A program made the position numbers and the translations under genes. A DNA stretch of 64,000 bases from Chlamydomonas sphaeroides (Eukaryota; Chlorophyta; Chlorophyceae; Chlamydomonadales; Chlamydomonadaceae), in contig BDDC01000131.1 of NCBI GenBank assembly GCA_001662425.1, positions 39,852-103,851 of the forward strand, written 5' to 3'. Shown piece by piece: positions 10,907 through 21,400 of this stretch. Each line of letters opens with the position of its first letter. The first letter of the stretch is position 1. The notes under the pieces were generated by a model. That model had not been told where the DNA came from and made no database searches. It saw only the letters and a list, made by a program, of their open reading frames with translations.

Positions 10907-11893
10907 TGTGACGGGCTAAAGGTAAGCTCGTGGGGAGCTACGGTAGACTGTGCGACCTTGCGATGCTTGGTCAACAAGCGAGGTCCTTTCGTTTGATTGA
11001 CGCGAGAGAGGTGCAAAAGGTGTGTGTACAGCAGCAGGGGAGTCCTGGGGTTACCCGCCGCGGCTGCACTTCCTCTAAGGACAACCGTGCCTTACCGTGT
11101 TTCGCCCCTCGAGTCCCCCTTTGACAGGAACCCAAGGCAGCCAGCTGAAGCGGAGCCTCCTCTACCAGCCGAATTCCCGCACTATGCGGGGCCAGTAAGC
11201 AGTGCAGTGCTTGGCTCCGGCCTGGCCGGCCCCGGGCCGTCACTGCTGGGCTCCAGCGCCGCGCATGCCGAGCCTTTGTTTGCGCCGCTCAGGCTTCATT
11301 CAAGGCCTCCGAGACGGCGCTTCAAGGCCCGCTCTACGCTGGTAATGAAGTCTGAACGCCCGTTCCTTGGGGACCGCCAGGCCCCAACGCAGCAACCCGC
11401 AGTGCCGTGCCTCACAGGTACTCGGGCGACTTCAGCAACGCTAATGTTACACTTGCAGCGGTTGGCAGGGGAAACACCGTTTCTGTGGCTTCTGCCGCAG
11501 CGCTGTGCTTGAGCGACCGGCGCTGGCCAAGAAGCTCCTACCTGATCAAGAGCAAGAGCATGAGCAACATTCTACAGCACGCCACATTCAGGGACAAATA
11601 TGGATTAACGCCATACAGAGGCAGGCACAAGATCAGAACCCGCGCACGCCAGACGTGGGCCCCCATACACAATACACGCGCATGGGACTGCACCCCCTGT
11701 CTGCAACACAACAGGAGCCAGCCGGGGCCCTAGTCCGCCACGCGAACCCAATGCGTCTTCAATAGCAAAGCAAGAGCGCCACTGCCAACCTAGGCAGGGC
11801 CATGCAGATCACGCCGCCGCTGCCTCATGCCATCCGCCATGCACTTCCTTTTCCAGCCGACTAGCAACTCGCGCCGCAGCACAACGCAGCCGC
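10907..11893. other. Intergenic region upstream of the Tctex1 gene, no confident gene
   Basis: It should hold the Tctex1 promoter and the 3' UTR of the membrane-protein gene. On the plus strand there are exon-like segments between good splice signals (acceptor near 11128 with donor GTAAGC near 11191; acceptor near 11418). They encode no family I recognise, so no CDS is called. Confidence 0.35.
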
Positions 11894-14628
11894 TCACTTC
11901 ACCAGCGCGCGAGCCACGCTCTCGTTGGGCAGGCACGGCGGGACATACTTCTCCGCGCACTCCACCGGCACCGCACCCATGCAGTCCTCAGCCTGCAGGA
12001 TAAGCGGCGCGTCCAGGTCCTCGCCCTTGCCGCCCCAGGCGCCGCAGCGGCGGCCCGCCGGCACAAACACCCAGGTGGCGCCCATACTGCGCCGCAGCGC
12101 CAGCCACGAGGCGATGAAGCCCACGAGCATGGCTGCTGTTCCGGCCACCAAGCACGCCAGCATGATGAGGCTCCAGTTGACCGAGCCGTCGTCCAGCACC
12201 AGCGACCACTGGAGGTCGTTGATCACGAGCATGTCCATGGGGCCGGCCGACGCTGGGCCCGTCAGCAGCCGCGACTCGTCCTGCGCCTCCAGCGCAGAGT
12301 GGCTGTTCACCGTGTGCGGCGCGCCAAGCAGCACGATGTGTCCGGCGACGCCGTCGCCGAAGAGCAGCGCCGCCGGCAGCACCTGGCCCTCGAGCTCAAG
12401 CTCCTGCTGCGCGCCGTCGTAGCCGGCGGCAGACTGGGCCTGGTCCGCCAGCTGGCCCATCATGAGCAGCTCGGCAATGTGGGAGAGGATGTCGAGGGCG
12501 CTGGGGCCCTGCGGGCCGTACATCACCGTGACGCCGCCCTCACCGCCGTCGTAAGAGCCGTCGTACGCCATGCCCTGGCCGTACGAGTTGGTGAGCGTGA
12601 AGAACGAGTTGTCGTCGGCGTCGTCACCGTACTGCGGCACGCGGGAGAGCGGCGCGGTGTTTGTTAGTGAAAGTATCTGATGAGGAGTCGCAGAGAAGGC
12701 ATGGATGGGGGCCGGGTGAGGCTCACGCCACCACGCCTTGCTGGTCATGGCAAGACCAGTGGATCGCTGCTCAAGACCCCCGCCCGGCCTTGTAACACGC
12801 CGCCCGGCATGACACCCCCCCCCCTACCGTGTAGTACTGGTACATCTCCTGCAGGTAGTCGGCCCACTCCGCGTCGTCGTCGTCCAGGCCATTGAGCCGG
12901 GCCAGCAGCGAGTCGGCCAGACCGATAGCCTGCGGCGCGCAATATGACCAGCAGCACGTCTCGCTCCCGCAGCAGGGCAGGCTCCACATCCGAGCGTGCG
13001 GTCTAGAGAAGGCCGCCGCTGCGAGAGCGCCGCCGGCGGAGGTGCCAAGCTGCAGCCAGGCTCCCGCACCAAGGCCCCAGCCCCGGCACCCACCGACTCG
13101 TAGTCGTCGTACACCTCCTCGTACTCGTCGTCGTACCCCTCTTCGTACTCGTCCTCGTACTCATACGCGACGTCGTCCATATCCTCGTCGTATTCGTCGT
13201 CCTCATACTCCTCGTCCGCGTACACGTCGTACTCGCCCACGTCGCTCCGCATGCCCACCACGTAGCCCGAGCCCGACACCCTGGCGCCCATGCTCTCCAG
13301 CGACACAACATCATCGCGCTCGTCGCCCATGTAGGAGCGAGCCAGCGACGACTGGCGGTAGGCGCCCGAGCTGCCCAGCATCTGGACGATGCGGTTGGCG
13401 GCGGCGTCAGCCATGGCGTCCGCGGCATGGAGGGGCGTCTGCGCAAGGGTGGCCATGTCCGCGACGCCGCGCAGCTGGTGCGACATCTGGCCGGCGCTGC
13501 CGGAGCTGTAGCTGCTGCCGCCGGAGCCAGAGGTAGAGCTGTAGTCCTCGACGAACTCCTGGTAGTCGCCAGCGCCCACCTGGGGGCCGGTGGTGCCGGC
13601 AGACGAAACGCCTGCGGCGCCACCAGCCAGGCGGGCCTGCACACCGAGCGGGAGGACAGGGAACTAGTAAGGGGCGGATGCGAACGGCGTCTTCGGGAGT
13701 TGCGTGTGATTGTCGCATGCAGTGGTGGTCACAGTGAGCAGCGACACGTGGAGATGGACGGCTAGTTGCGGCACACGACGCTGCTGGCAGTTGCAGCGTG
13801 TGCTTAAGGCCCCAGCCCCGGCCGGACCCTTGACTCGCCTTCTCCATCATGGCGGCTCGCATGCGGGCGCAGCCCACGTGACGGATCATGTCGTCCTGCT
13901 GCATGTTCTGCATCTGCGGCTCCTGCTCGTACGAGTCGGAGAACGCGGGCTGCAGGCCCTGGAAGGCAGCCTGCTGCAGCGCCTCCATCATCATAAGCTG
14001 CTGCTGGAACCTGCGTAGGAGGAGAAATCATATTGCAGGCGGTGTGGAAGGCGGGGGCGCGTGCAGGGATAGTCAGCTCGCCGCGGGCTTGAGGCAGGGG
14101 GGGCTGGGCCTCGGGGCCGCCGCGTGACAAATGCACCAATAGCGCTGTGCCACGTCGCCGACCACGGCACCTTCGCGGCAAGCTTCATGGGAGAACACGC
14201 CAGCATAGGCTACTGAAATAGCGCTGAGAGCTGGCTCCAGCGCGCGCTGGTGCATGCTGTCATGCACGACTGCATATGCCTTCGTCGCGTCACGTACCAA
14301 GCGAAGGGCGACTGAAACATCATCGGCCCAAAGAGCTGAAAGGGAGAGCCCTGACCCTGCTGCTCCTCCTGGTCGGCTCCAGGCCCCGGGCCCTGCATTT
14401 CAAGGACTTGCAAGTCGCCAGCGACTCCATTCGTCACGGTCTGCGAGAAATATGTTCAAGTATGTGAAGCCAAGGACAGAGGAGGGGCAACGGGCCGTGC
14501 GACGCCGATAGCAGCCTCACCTGCGAGACGACCAGCAGACGCCCATACCCATGTGTGAAGAGACCCAAGATGACCGCTAGCGCTAGAGCGCACTGAGCGG
14601 GGCGCCCAGGAGCGCCCCTTCTTGCCAT
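11894..14628 (-). CDS. Unknown type I membrane protein with acidic Asp/Glu/Tyr tract
   Basis: Function not recognised. ATG at 14628 starts a signal peptide (Arg-rich n-region, core ALALAVILGLFTHGYG) ending at a donor near 14523. Exons follow at ~14300-14437 (Gln/Gly/Pro-rich), ~13840-14011 (Met/Gln-rich: FQQQLMMMEALQQAAFQGLQ), ~13095-13640, ~12832-12930, and ~11894-12635 with the stop. The fourth coding exon carries a Ser/Gly-rich part and then a tract around 13095-13240 made almost only of D, E and Y. The last exon has one strong membrane segment (LIMLACLVAGTAAMLVGFIA, near 12100-12165) followed by a short tail containing several Cys. Predicted length is about 600 residues, with a lumenal or extracellular N-terminal part and a short cytosolic tail. 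The junction after MMEK appears to use a GC donor. Confidence applies to the gene's existence, not its role. Confidence 0.65.
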
Positions 14629-15410
14629 GTTGGTAGGGAACCGACACGGACGATAGCGCTGTGGCGCAGCGCTAGTTTGCTTGCAACGTAACAGTATGTG
14701 CTCGTTAGTGGTGTTTGCTTGGAAACGTCAGGGCTGGCCGGTTAGAATGGCTTCGGGCTAGAACAATCGCGAGCTGCATTTGCGAGCAGTGCCGACGCCC
14801 GGCCCGCACGCAGCGCTTTCGCCCTTGCCATTGCAACGCAACGCGCTGGAGCTGGTCTTGCTGACTCAGGAAAGGTGCACGTGCCCGACGACGGGACGCC
14901 CAGTCAGTTGAGTCGCCCGCCCCCGCCAGGTCCCGCTCTAGTTGCGCTCCGGCACACGCATGCAGACAGAATCCTCGCCCGAGCTCGCCCGCGGCCCCAT
15001 TTAAACCGTTGTGGTCGCCAAGCCGTCCAATTCAGCGCTTCAAGGGGACTTTGTTGCAGGCACGCTTGCCAGTGCCCTGTCCCGCAACTCGACTGGCCCC
15101 CAGCGGCGCAGGGCTCAGCGGCGCTCGCCACTGCCAACACGAGGTGCCTCCTGACTGCCACTGTGCCAAACCACGCAAAACCTCCACGCAACGCGGCCGG
15201 GTGAGCCCCTCAACTCGGATAGCCCCGGCGCGCCTAGCCTCAAACACCTCAGCAGCAACACACAGCCGCACGCCTACACACCACGCCTGCAATGCCCACA
15301 ACCTCCACCGCGCCCCCTCCTACCCCTCCACCTGCCCCACCCCATCGATCCCACATACGCCCCTCCGCCACACACCCACACCCTTCCCATTCCTCCAACC
15401 GCCCGCCGGC
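14629..15410. promoter_or_regulatory. Intergenic region upstream of the membrane-protein gene
   Basis: It contains the promoter of the signal-peptide gene and the 3' UTR of RRP5. A perfect 7-bp inverted repeat with a 5-nt loop (AGCGCTG-TGGCG-CAGCGCT, 14655-14673) sits 27 nt upstream of the ATG and could form a 5' UTR hairpin. Nothing else was recognised. Confidence 0.35.
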
Positions 15411-18400
15411 TTAAGCCTTGAGCGAGCTCTCCACAAACTCCATGGCCCGCCGCTTCACGTGCTCCACCGCCGCCGCGTCGCCCTCGGCCTTCTCATACTC
15501 CAGGTACCGCCGGAACAGGAACTTCATCTTCTTGGGGGGCAGGCCCAGGTGCGTGGCGCGCTCAAACAGCGCGCGGATGCGGGCCTGCTCCCCGGTCTGC
15601 GCGGCGCAGGGACAGAGGGGCAGGGGGAGGAAGGGGGCACGGATGGCGGCACGTAGGCGTCGGGAATCGCGCACCACAGGAGGCATGCAAATCCCACAAA
15701 ACCCCAATCCCCGACGGCAGAGCACGCCCGCCCATGCAACCCCTTCGCCGACGCCGTCCGCCGTACCCTCCGCACAAGACACGCCCCTCCGCCCGCCCCT
15801 CGGCCTCCCCCGCCGCCCACCTTGAGCTCCTGGTCGATGTAGACGTTCCACAGGTCCAGGCGCTTGGGGAAGTTGCGCAGCACGCCCTCCATCACGCCGC
15901 GCCCGCGCTCCGGCGAGCCCACGCGGAACTCCGCCAGCGCGCTGCGCACCAGCATTTTGACGTGCTTGCGCCCGGGCAGCGACTGCGTCGCGCGCTCCAG
16001 CAGCTTGCGCGCGCCCTGCGGTGTGCGGCAGCATGGCGGCGGCGTGCTGGAGGTAAGAGCCGGGGACAGCGAGGCGCAACGACACACCGTACGCGCGCGT
16101 TGGCGGCCGGGGGGCGCGACGCTGCTGCAGCCGTCCTCCCCGGGCAGCAGCAGCCGGCGCGCAACCCTTCCTCCCAGACCCCCGCGCCTTGCCCAGCCCG
16201 GCCTGGCCCGGCGCCGCACCTCTCCGTCGCCCTTGATGAGCGCCCGCTCCAGCGCGCGCTCCCAGACCTTGACGCTGCCGCCGTACTTTTTGGTCAGCGT
16301 CTTAACCACCTGCTCGCACAGCTCCTCGCGGCCGCTGCGCTCAAAGATGCCTGCGCAGCAGCAAACAACAACACGCGACCAGCACATGGCAGGAGTTACA
16401 ACATGCCGCGGCAAGACAGACAACACAGCGATGGGTTCAGACGGCACGCGGCAGCCCCTGGTGGTGCCAGGGCAGGGCGCCGTCGTACCTAGCGCGGCGA
16501 GGTACATCTTCTTGGGCTCGGTGTACTGCAGCGCGCGGCGCAGCAGCGCCATGGCCGCCTCCTCGGGGCTGGGCTGGGTGCCGTAGGCGTTCTCCAGGTT
16601 GAGCCACGCAACCCATACGTTGAACTTCTCGCCCTCCTCGCTGCGGACGTGGTCGGGAGGTGCGGGCCGGGGGAGGGATGGTGGCGGCAGGTGAGGTGAG
16701 GTGAGGTGAGGGTATAGGGGGCCGGTGTTGGGTGCGGAGCAGGGTGCGTGTCGCACGGCGTTTTAACCCCAGGGCGGTGGGGCACGGCCGCGGCGAGAGG
16801 TAGATAAAACGTGCGGGTCCATATGCGGAGGGAATCAGCCGGGCGCGCCCACGGTAGTGAGGGCGTGTTGGATAGTTGCCCGCCGTATGCAGTCTGAGCG
16901 TGAAAACCGCACGGGTGCAAGCGGATGGGTCGTGGCAGAGCGCCGCTCCAAGCCCAAGACCACAGGACAAGAGCACAAGATAGCACAGGCGCCGCAGCGA
17001 TGTCATGGCACGGCGCCCGGCTGCTAGTGGGCGCTAGGAGCGGCGCGGTGGCGAGGTGGTGCGATGGAAGCGACGTGTTGCACGGCGTTTTAACCCCGAG
17101 GCGGTGCAGCATGCCGCGCAAGAGGTAGATAAAACGTGCGGGTTCGTGTGGGGAGGGAATCAGCCGGCGTGAGCACGGCGGTGGCGGCACGCAGGATAGT
17201 TGCCCGCCCAGGTAAATGCGTTGCAGTGCGCGGGTGTGACAGGCCCAGGACCAGCAACGTGCTGCAGGGGAGCCAGCAAGTGCAGGTCGCAAAGAGAAGG
17301 GTGTCGCACGGCGTTTTAACCCCAGGGCGGTGCAGCATGCCGCGCAAGAGGTAGATAAAACGTGCATCACGCTATGGAGAGGGAATCAGCCGGAGTGCGC
17401 ACGGTGGTGGCGACACGCAGGATAGTTGCCCGCCCCGACATCGTTTGTGCGCATTGCGCGGGCAGGGAAAGACAATACGAACGCTGCCATGTGGATCAGT
17501 GTGTGCGGTGAGCTGACAAGTGCGTGTTGCACGGCGTTTTAACCCCGAGGCGGTGCAGCATGCCGCGCATGAGGTAGATAAAACGTGCGGGTTCGTGTGC
17601 GGAGGGAATCAGCCGGCGTGCCCACGGTTGTGTGGGGTGCGTCGGATAGTTGCCCGCCGCATGATGCTCGCCTTCCCTCCCCTCCCCTCCCCTCCGCCCC
17701 CCACCCCGCCAACCGCCCAACCACCCCGCCGCCAACCGCTCGCACCGGTAGTTAATGGTGTGCAGCGCGCGCTGCGCCACCTTGCGCGCCGCGTCAATGT
17801 CGCCGAGGCTGATGTGGTGCGCCATGTACTTAATCCACACGAAGCTGCTGTTGGGCGAGCCGAGCACCAGGCGCTCGAAGTCGGCGGTGCTGGAGGGCGC
17901 CAAGGAGCCCGACAGCCGCGCCAGCTCGGCCTCGCTGTAGGGGTGGACAGGATTTGGTTGTTGGGATTGGGAAATTGGGGTTGCGGTTGGGTTGGAAAGC
18001 GTCCGCGACAGCCGCCAAGCGCGCCTGAATGGCCTGCTGGATGGCTCCTGCCCGACGTGTCCAGAGGGCGGGCCGCGCCCTGCACCGCCGGGTCCCAAGC
18101 AGCAGCGCCATCGGCCGTCGCCCTGCTCACCGGATCTCGCGCTCGCGGTCCTCCTTGGCCCGCTTCTTGGCGCCCTTGCTCAGGCCCTTGGCCCCCTCGC
18201 CCTCGCCGTCAGGGGCCGCGGCGCCCGCCTTGGCCGCGGCGCGCGGGTCGTCGGCCAGCAGCAGCTCGCCCCAGGGCGCCGAGAGGTCCAGGTTGCCGGT
18301 GGTGGTGGCGCCGGCGGCTGCAGGCGTGCGGCCACACGGGGGTTATGGCGCGCTGGTCCAGCAGGGGCCGAGCGGCGGGGATCAGGCGTACGGCACTCGT

Positions 18401-21400
18401 TGGACTCGGGACGCTGCGTGCACGGGTCGCAGCAGGTCTAGGCAGGGACCGGCCGGCAGGCCTGGGGCTGGGGTACGGAAGCTGCTGGCTCGGCCCACCT
18501 GAGCGCGAGCGCACGAGCGAGCTGGGCTTGGCGTCCTCGCCGTCCTCGCCCTCGTCCATGGCGTCGTCGTCATCGTCGCCGTCGCTGCCGGCGGCAACGT
18601 CGTCCTCCTCCTCGGATGCGTCCTCATCCTCTGACACGTCCACATCATCCACGTCCACATCCGAGCCCACGGCGCCCGCGCCGGCCGCCTCCTCGGCGTC
18701 GCTGTCGGGCGCGCCCTCGCCGTCGGCCTGCACACCACCGGAGCAAGCCGCGAGGCATCAAGATTGGACAAGTCGGCAAGCGCAGACAAATGAACATGCA
18801 ATGGGCACGCTGGCCGGCGAGGTCCGCCTCAGCAGGCGGAGGACAGCGGGACGCGGGTGTGCAGCAGCAAAACCGGCCGCCAGCGCCCGTCTCCACACCT
18901 CAACCTCGCCCACCTCGTCCTCATCGTCGTCCTCCTCCTCAGCCGCCGCCGCGGCCATCTCCTCGTCAATGTCCGCGCCCCGCGGCCGCTTGGCGCCCCG
19001 TGCCTTCTTGTCCTCGCCCTCCGCCTGCTTGACGGTGCTGGGCTTCATGCTCAGCGACAGGCGGCCCGCCTCCACGTCCAGCTTGGTCACCACGGCCTTG
19101 ACCACCTGACCCACGGGACGGCGCAGGGACGCACGTGCCGCGGGCAGCGCCGGGAGGTGAGCCGGCTGCAGTGGCACGGCACGCCCGGTGCGTCCCCCGG
19201 TGCGTGCCAGGGGCCAACTGAGCCCCGTCACCGAGCCACATGCCTCCCCGCTACCGCCCCCCCCCCGCACGCAGGCCAGGCCACTGCCGCCATAGCGACA
19301 GGCGCACGTACGCACGCACATGCGAACACATGTGTGTCCACACACCCCTACATGCTCCTGTTTCGCAACACACCTGCTTGGGCTTGAAGTCGGCGTTGAT
19401 GTCGCGCACGGGGCCGTCCGCCAGCTCGCTGATGTGGGCCAGGCCCACCACCTGCGGGTTGCCGCCCACCTCCACGAACACGCCGAACTTCTCCACCCGC
19501 CGCACGCGGCCCGACACCAGCTGCCCCACCGCCAGGTCGGACAGCGAGTGCACGGTGGCGGCCGAGGGCGCGGCGCGCGTGGCCGAGCTGCGGACGCAGG
19601 TGCAGGGAGGCAGGGCAGCGGGCGGCCGGTAAGGCACGAGCGTCCGCCGGCAAGGCACGGGGCGGCGCGGTGATGGCAGGCAGGGCTAGCGGCGGCCGGG
19701 AGCGGCGACGTGGCTGGCTGCGGCTGCAGGTGTCAACCATGAAAGGTCCCGAGTTGGTTTCGCGTCGAGCAAGCGGGTGTTCGTAATAATCAACATATGC
19801 CCAACACACGACGCCCTGGGGGATTGGCGGGTGTGTGGTCGCAGGAGCGGCAGGGTATGTGCCTTGGGACGATGGGAGTGACGCACTGGGTGCACATCCC
19901 CAAGCGGCAGGGGCCTCACCGCAGCGTGAGCTCCAGGCGGCCGTCGGCCTCCACCCGCAGCACGCGCGCCTCGAGGCGCATGCCGGGCGGGAAGGCGGCC
20001 GAGGGGTCCTCGATGAAGCCGTCCGACAGGTGGCCCAGCTTGATGCGGCCGTCGCGGTAGCTGCGGCCGGGCAGGTGGAGGGACCGGGAGGAGCGCGTCA
20101 GCGCGCGAGCAGCGGGACAAGAGAGCACGGCGAGCGGAGGAGTGGGGTCGGTACGGAAGCACGAAGCATAGGGCGCATGGGGGCCATCCAAGCAGACGCT
20201 GCGTCCGCAACGGGCGCGCGGCTGGGCAGACGTACCGGTCGAGCGCCAGAAAGAGACCCTTGGCGTCGCAGCGCTTCACAAATCCGCACACGCTGGCGCC
20301 CTCCTTGGCCGAGGCCGCGTCCAGCAGCTCGGCCGCCGGACCGCCCTCCGCCGCGGCTCCCGCCGGCGCCGGCGCCGCCGCCTTCTTCCCGCCGGCCGGC
20401 GCCGCCGCCGCCGCCGCCGCGGGCTTCAGCCCCGCGACGGCGCCGCCGCGCGAGGGCCGCAGCGACAGGACCGCCACGTCCCCGTCGGCGCCCAGCACGC
20501 GCGCCCGGACGTAGGTGCCCTCCTTGAGCCCCGCCAGGGCGGCCGTCACCCACACGTCGTGCACGTCCGTGAGCGCCACGCGGCCGCTGCGCTTGGGCCC
20601 CAGCGACACGCGCAGGCCGACGCCCGACACCGCCGTCAGGCGGCCCATGACCAGCGCGCCCTCGGCGGGCATGGCCGCTGCCAGGCCGTCGGCCGTGGGC
20701 GCCGACCCGCGGGTCGTGCCGCAGCAGGGGTCCACCAGGCTCACGTCCAGCGTGCGGCGCTTGGCGTCCACGCGCAGCACGCGCGCCACGACGGGCGAGC
20801 CGGGCGGGAAGGCCGAGGCCAGGTTGGCCAGGGTGTCGGGGTCGAGCGAGGCGTCGAGTGCGGCGCAGCGGCCGCGCACGGCGGGCCCGGCGGCGATCCA
20901 GATGGCGTCGTCCGAGACCTCGAGCACGAAGCCGGGCAGCTGCTCGCCCGCTACCAGGTCTGAGAGCAACACGGCGGGCGTCTGGGGCTCGCCCTGCGGT
21001 GCGGGATGGGGTTGGTGAGGCAGGGCGGGGCAGTGTTGGGGAAAGGGGCTGTGAGCTGAAGCAGCGTGGCGGCGGAGAAAGGGGGCGGCGGCGTGGGCGG
21101 GAGCCAGGTGCAATGTGCAGGTGCGGGAGGTGATGAGCAGTGGAGGCGGCGCAGCCTTTGCAAGCGCAGGCCCGTTTGTGGGGCAATGCGCGCACGCGGC
21201 GGGCGCCGTCGTGGTTGCTGTCGTGCGACCTGGAAACTCCGGCACGGCCCACAGGAGGTGAAGGGCCGGCCGGGAAGACGCGCACATGTTCCGTGTCTGT
21301 GAGCAAGGTGTGCACACCTCGACCGTTCCCCAACGCCCAACCCTCCGCATGCCGCCGCGTGCAGTCCCACAGCCCGTGTGGGCCCGCGGCCTCGCGCCCG

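Noticed and set aside
16746..17658. Simple minisatellite or MITE array
   Set aside because: Not excluded, but inner-stem pairing is maintained with different bases, the ACA end is constant, and no terminal inverted repeats or target duplications are seen. The structured-RNA reading explains more.
17520..19109. A 529-codon plus-strand open frame
   Set aside because: It is antisense to conserved RRP5 HAT and acidic exons, is full of low-complexity Ser/Pro/Arg, and starts inside the repeat array. High GC makes such shadow frames common.
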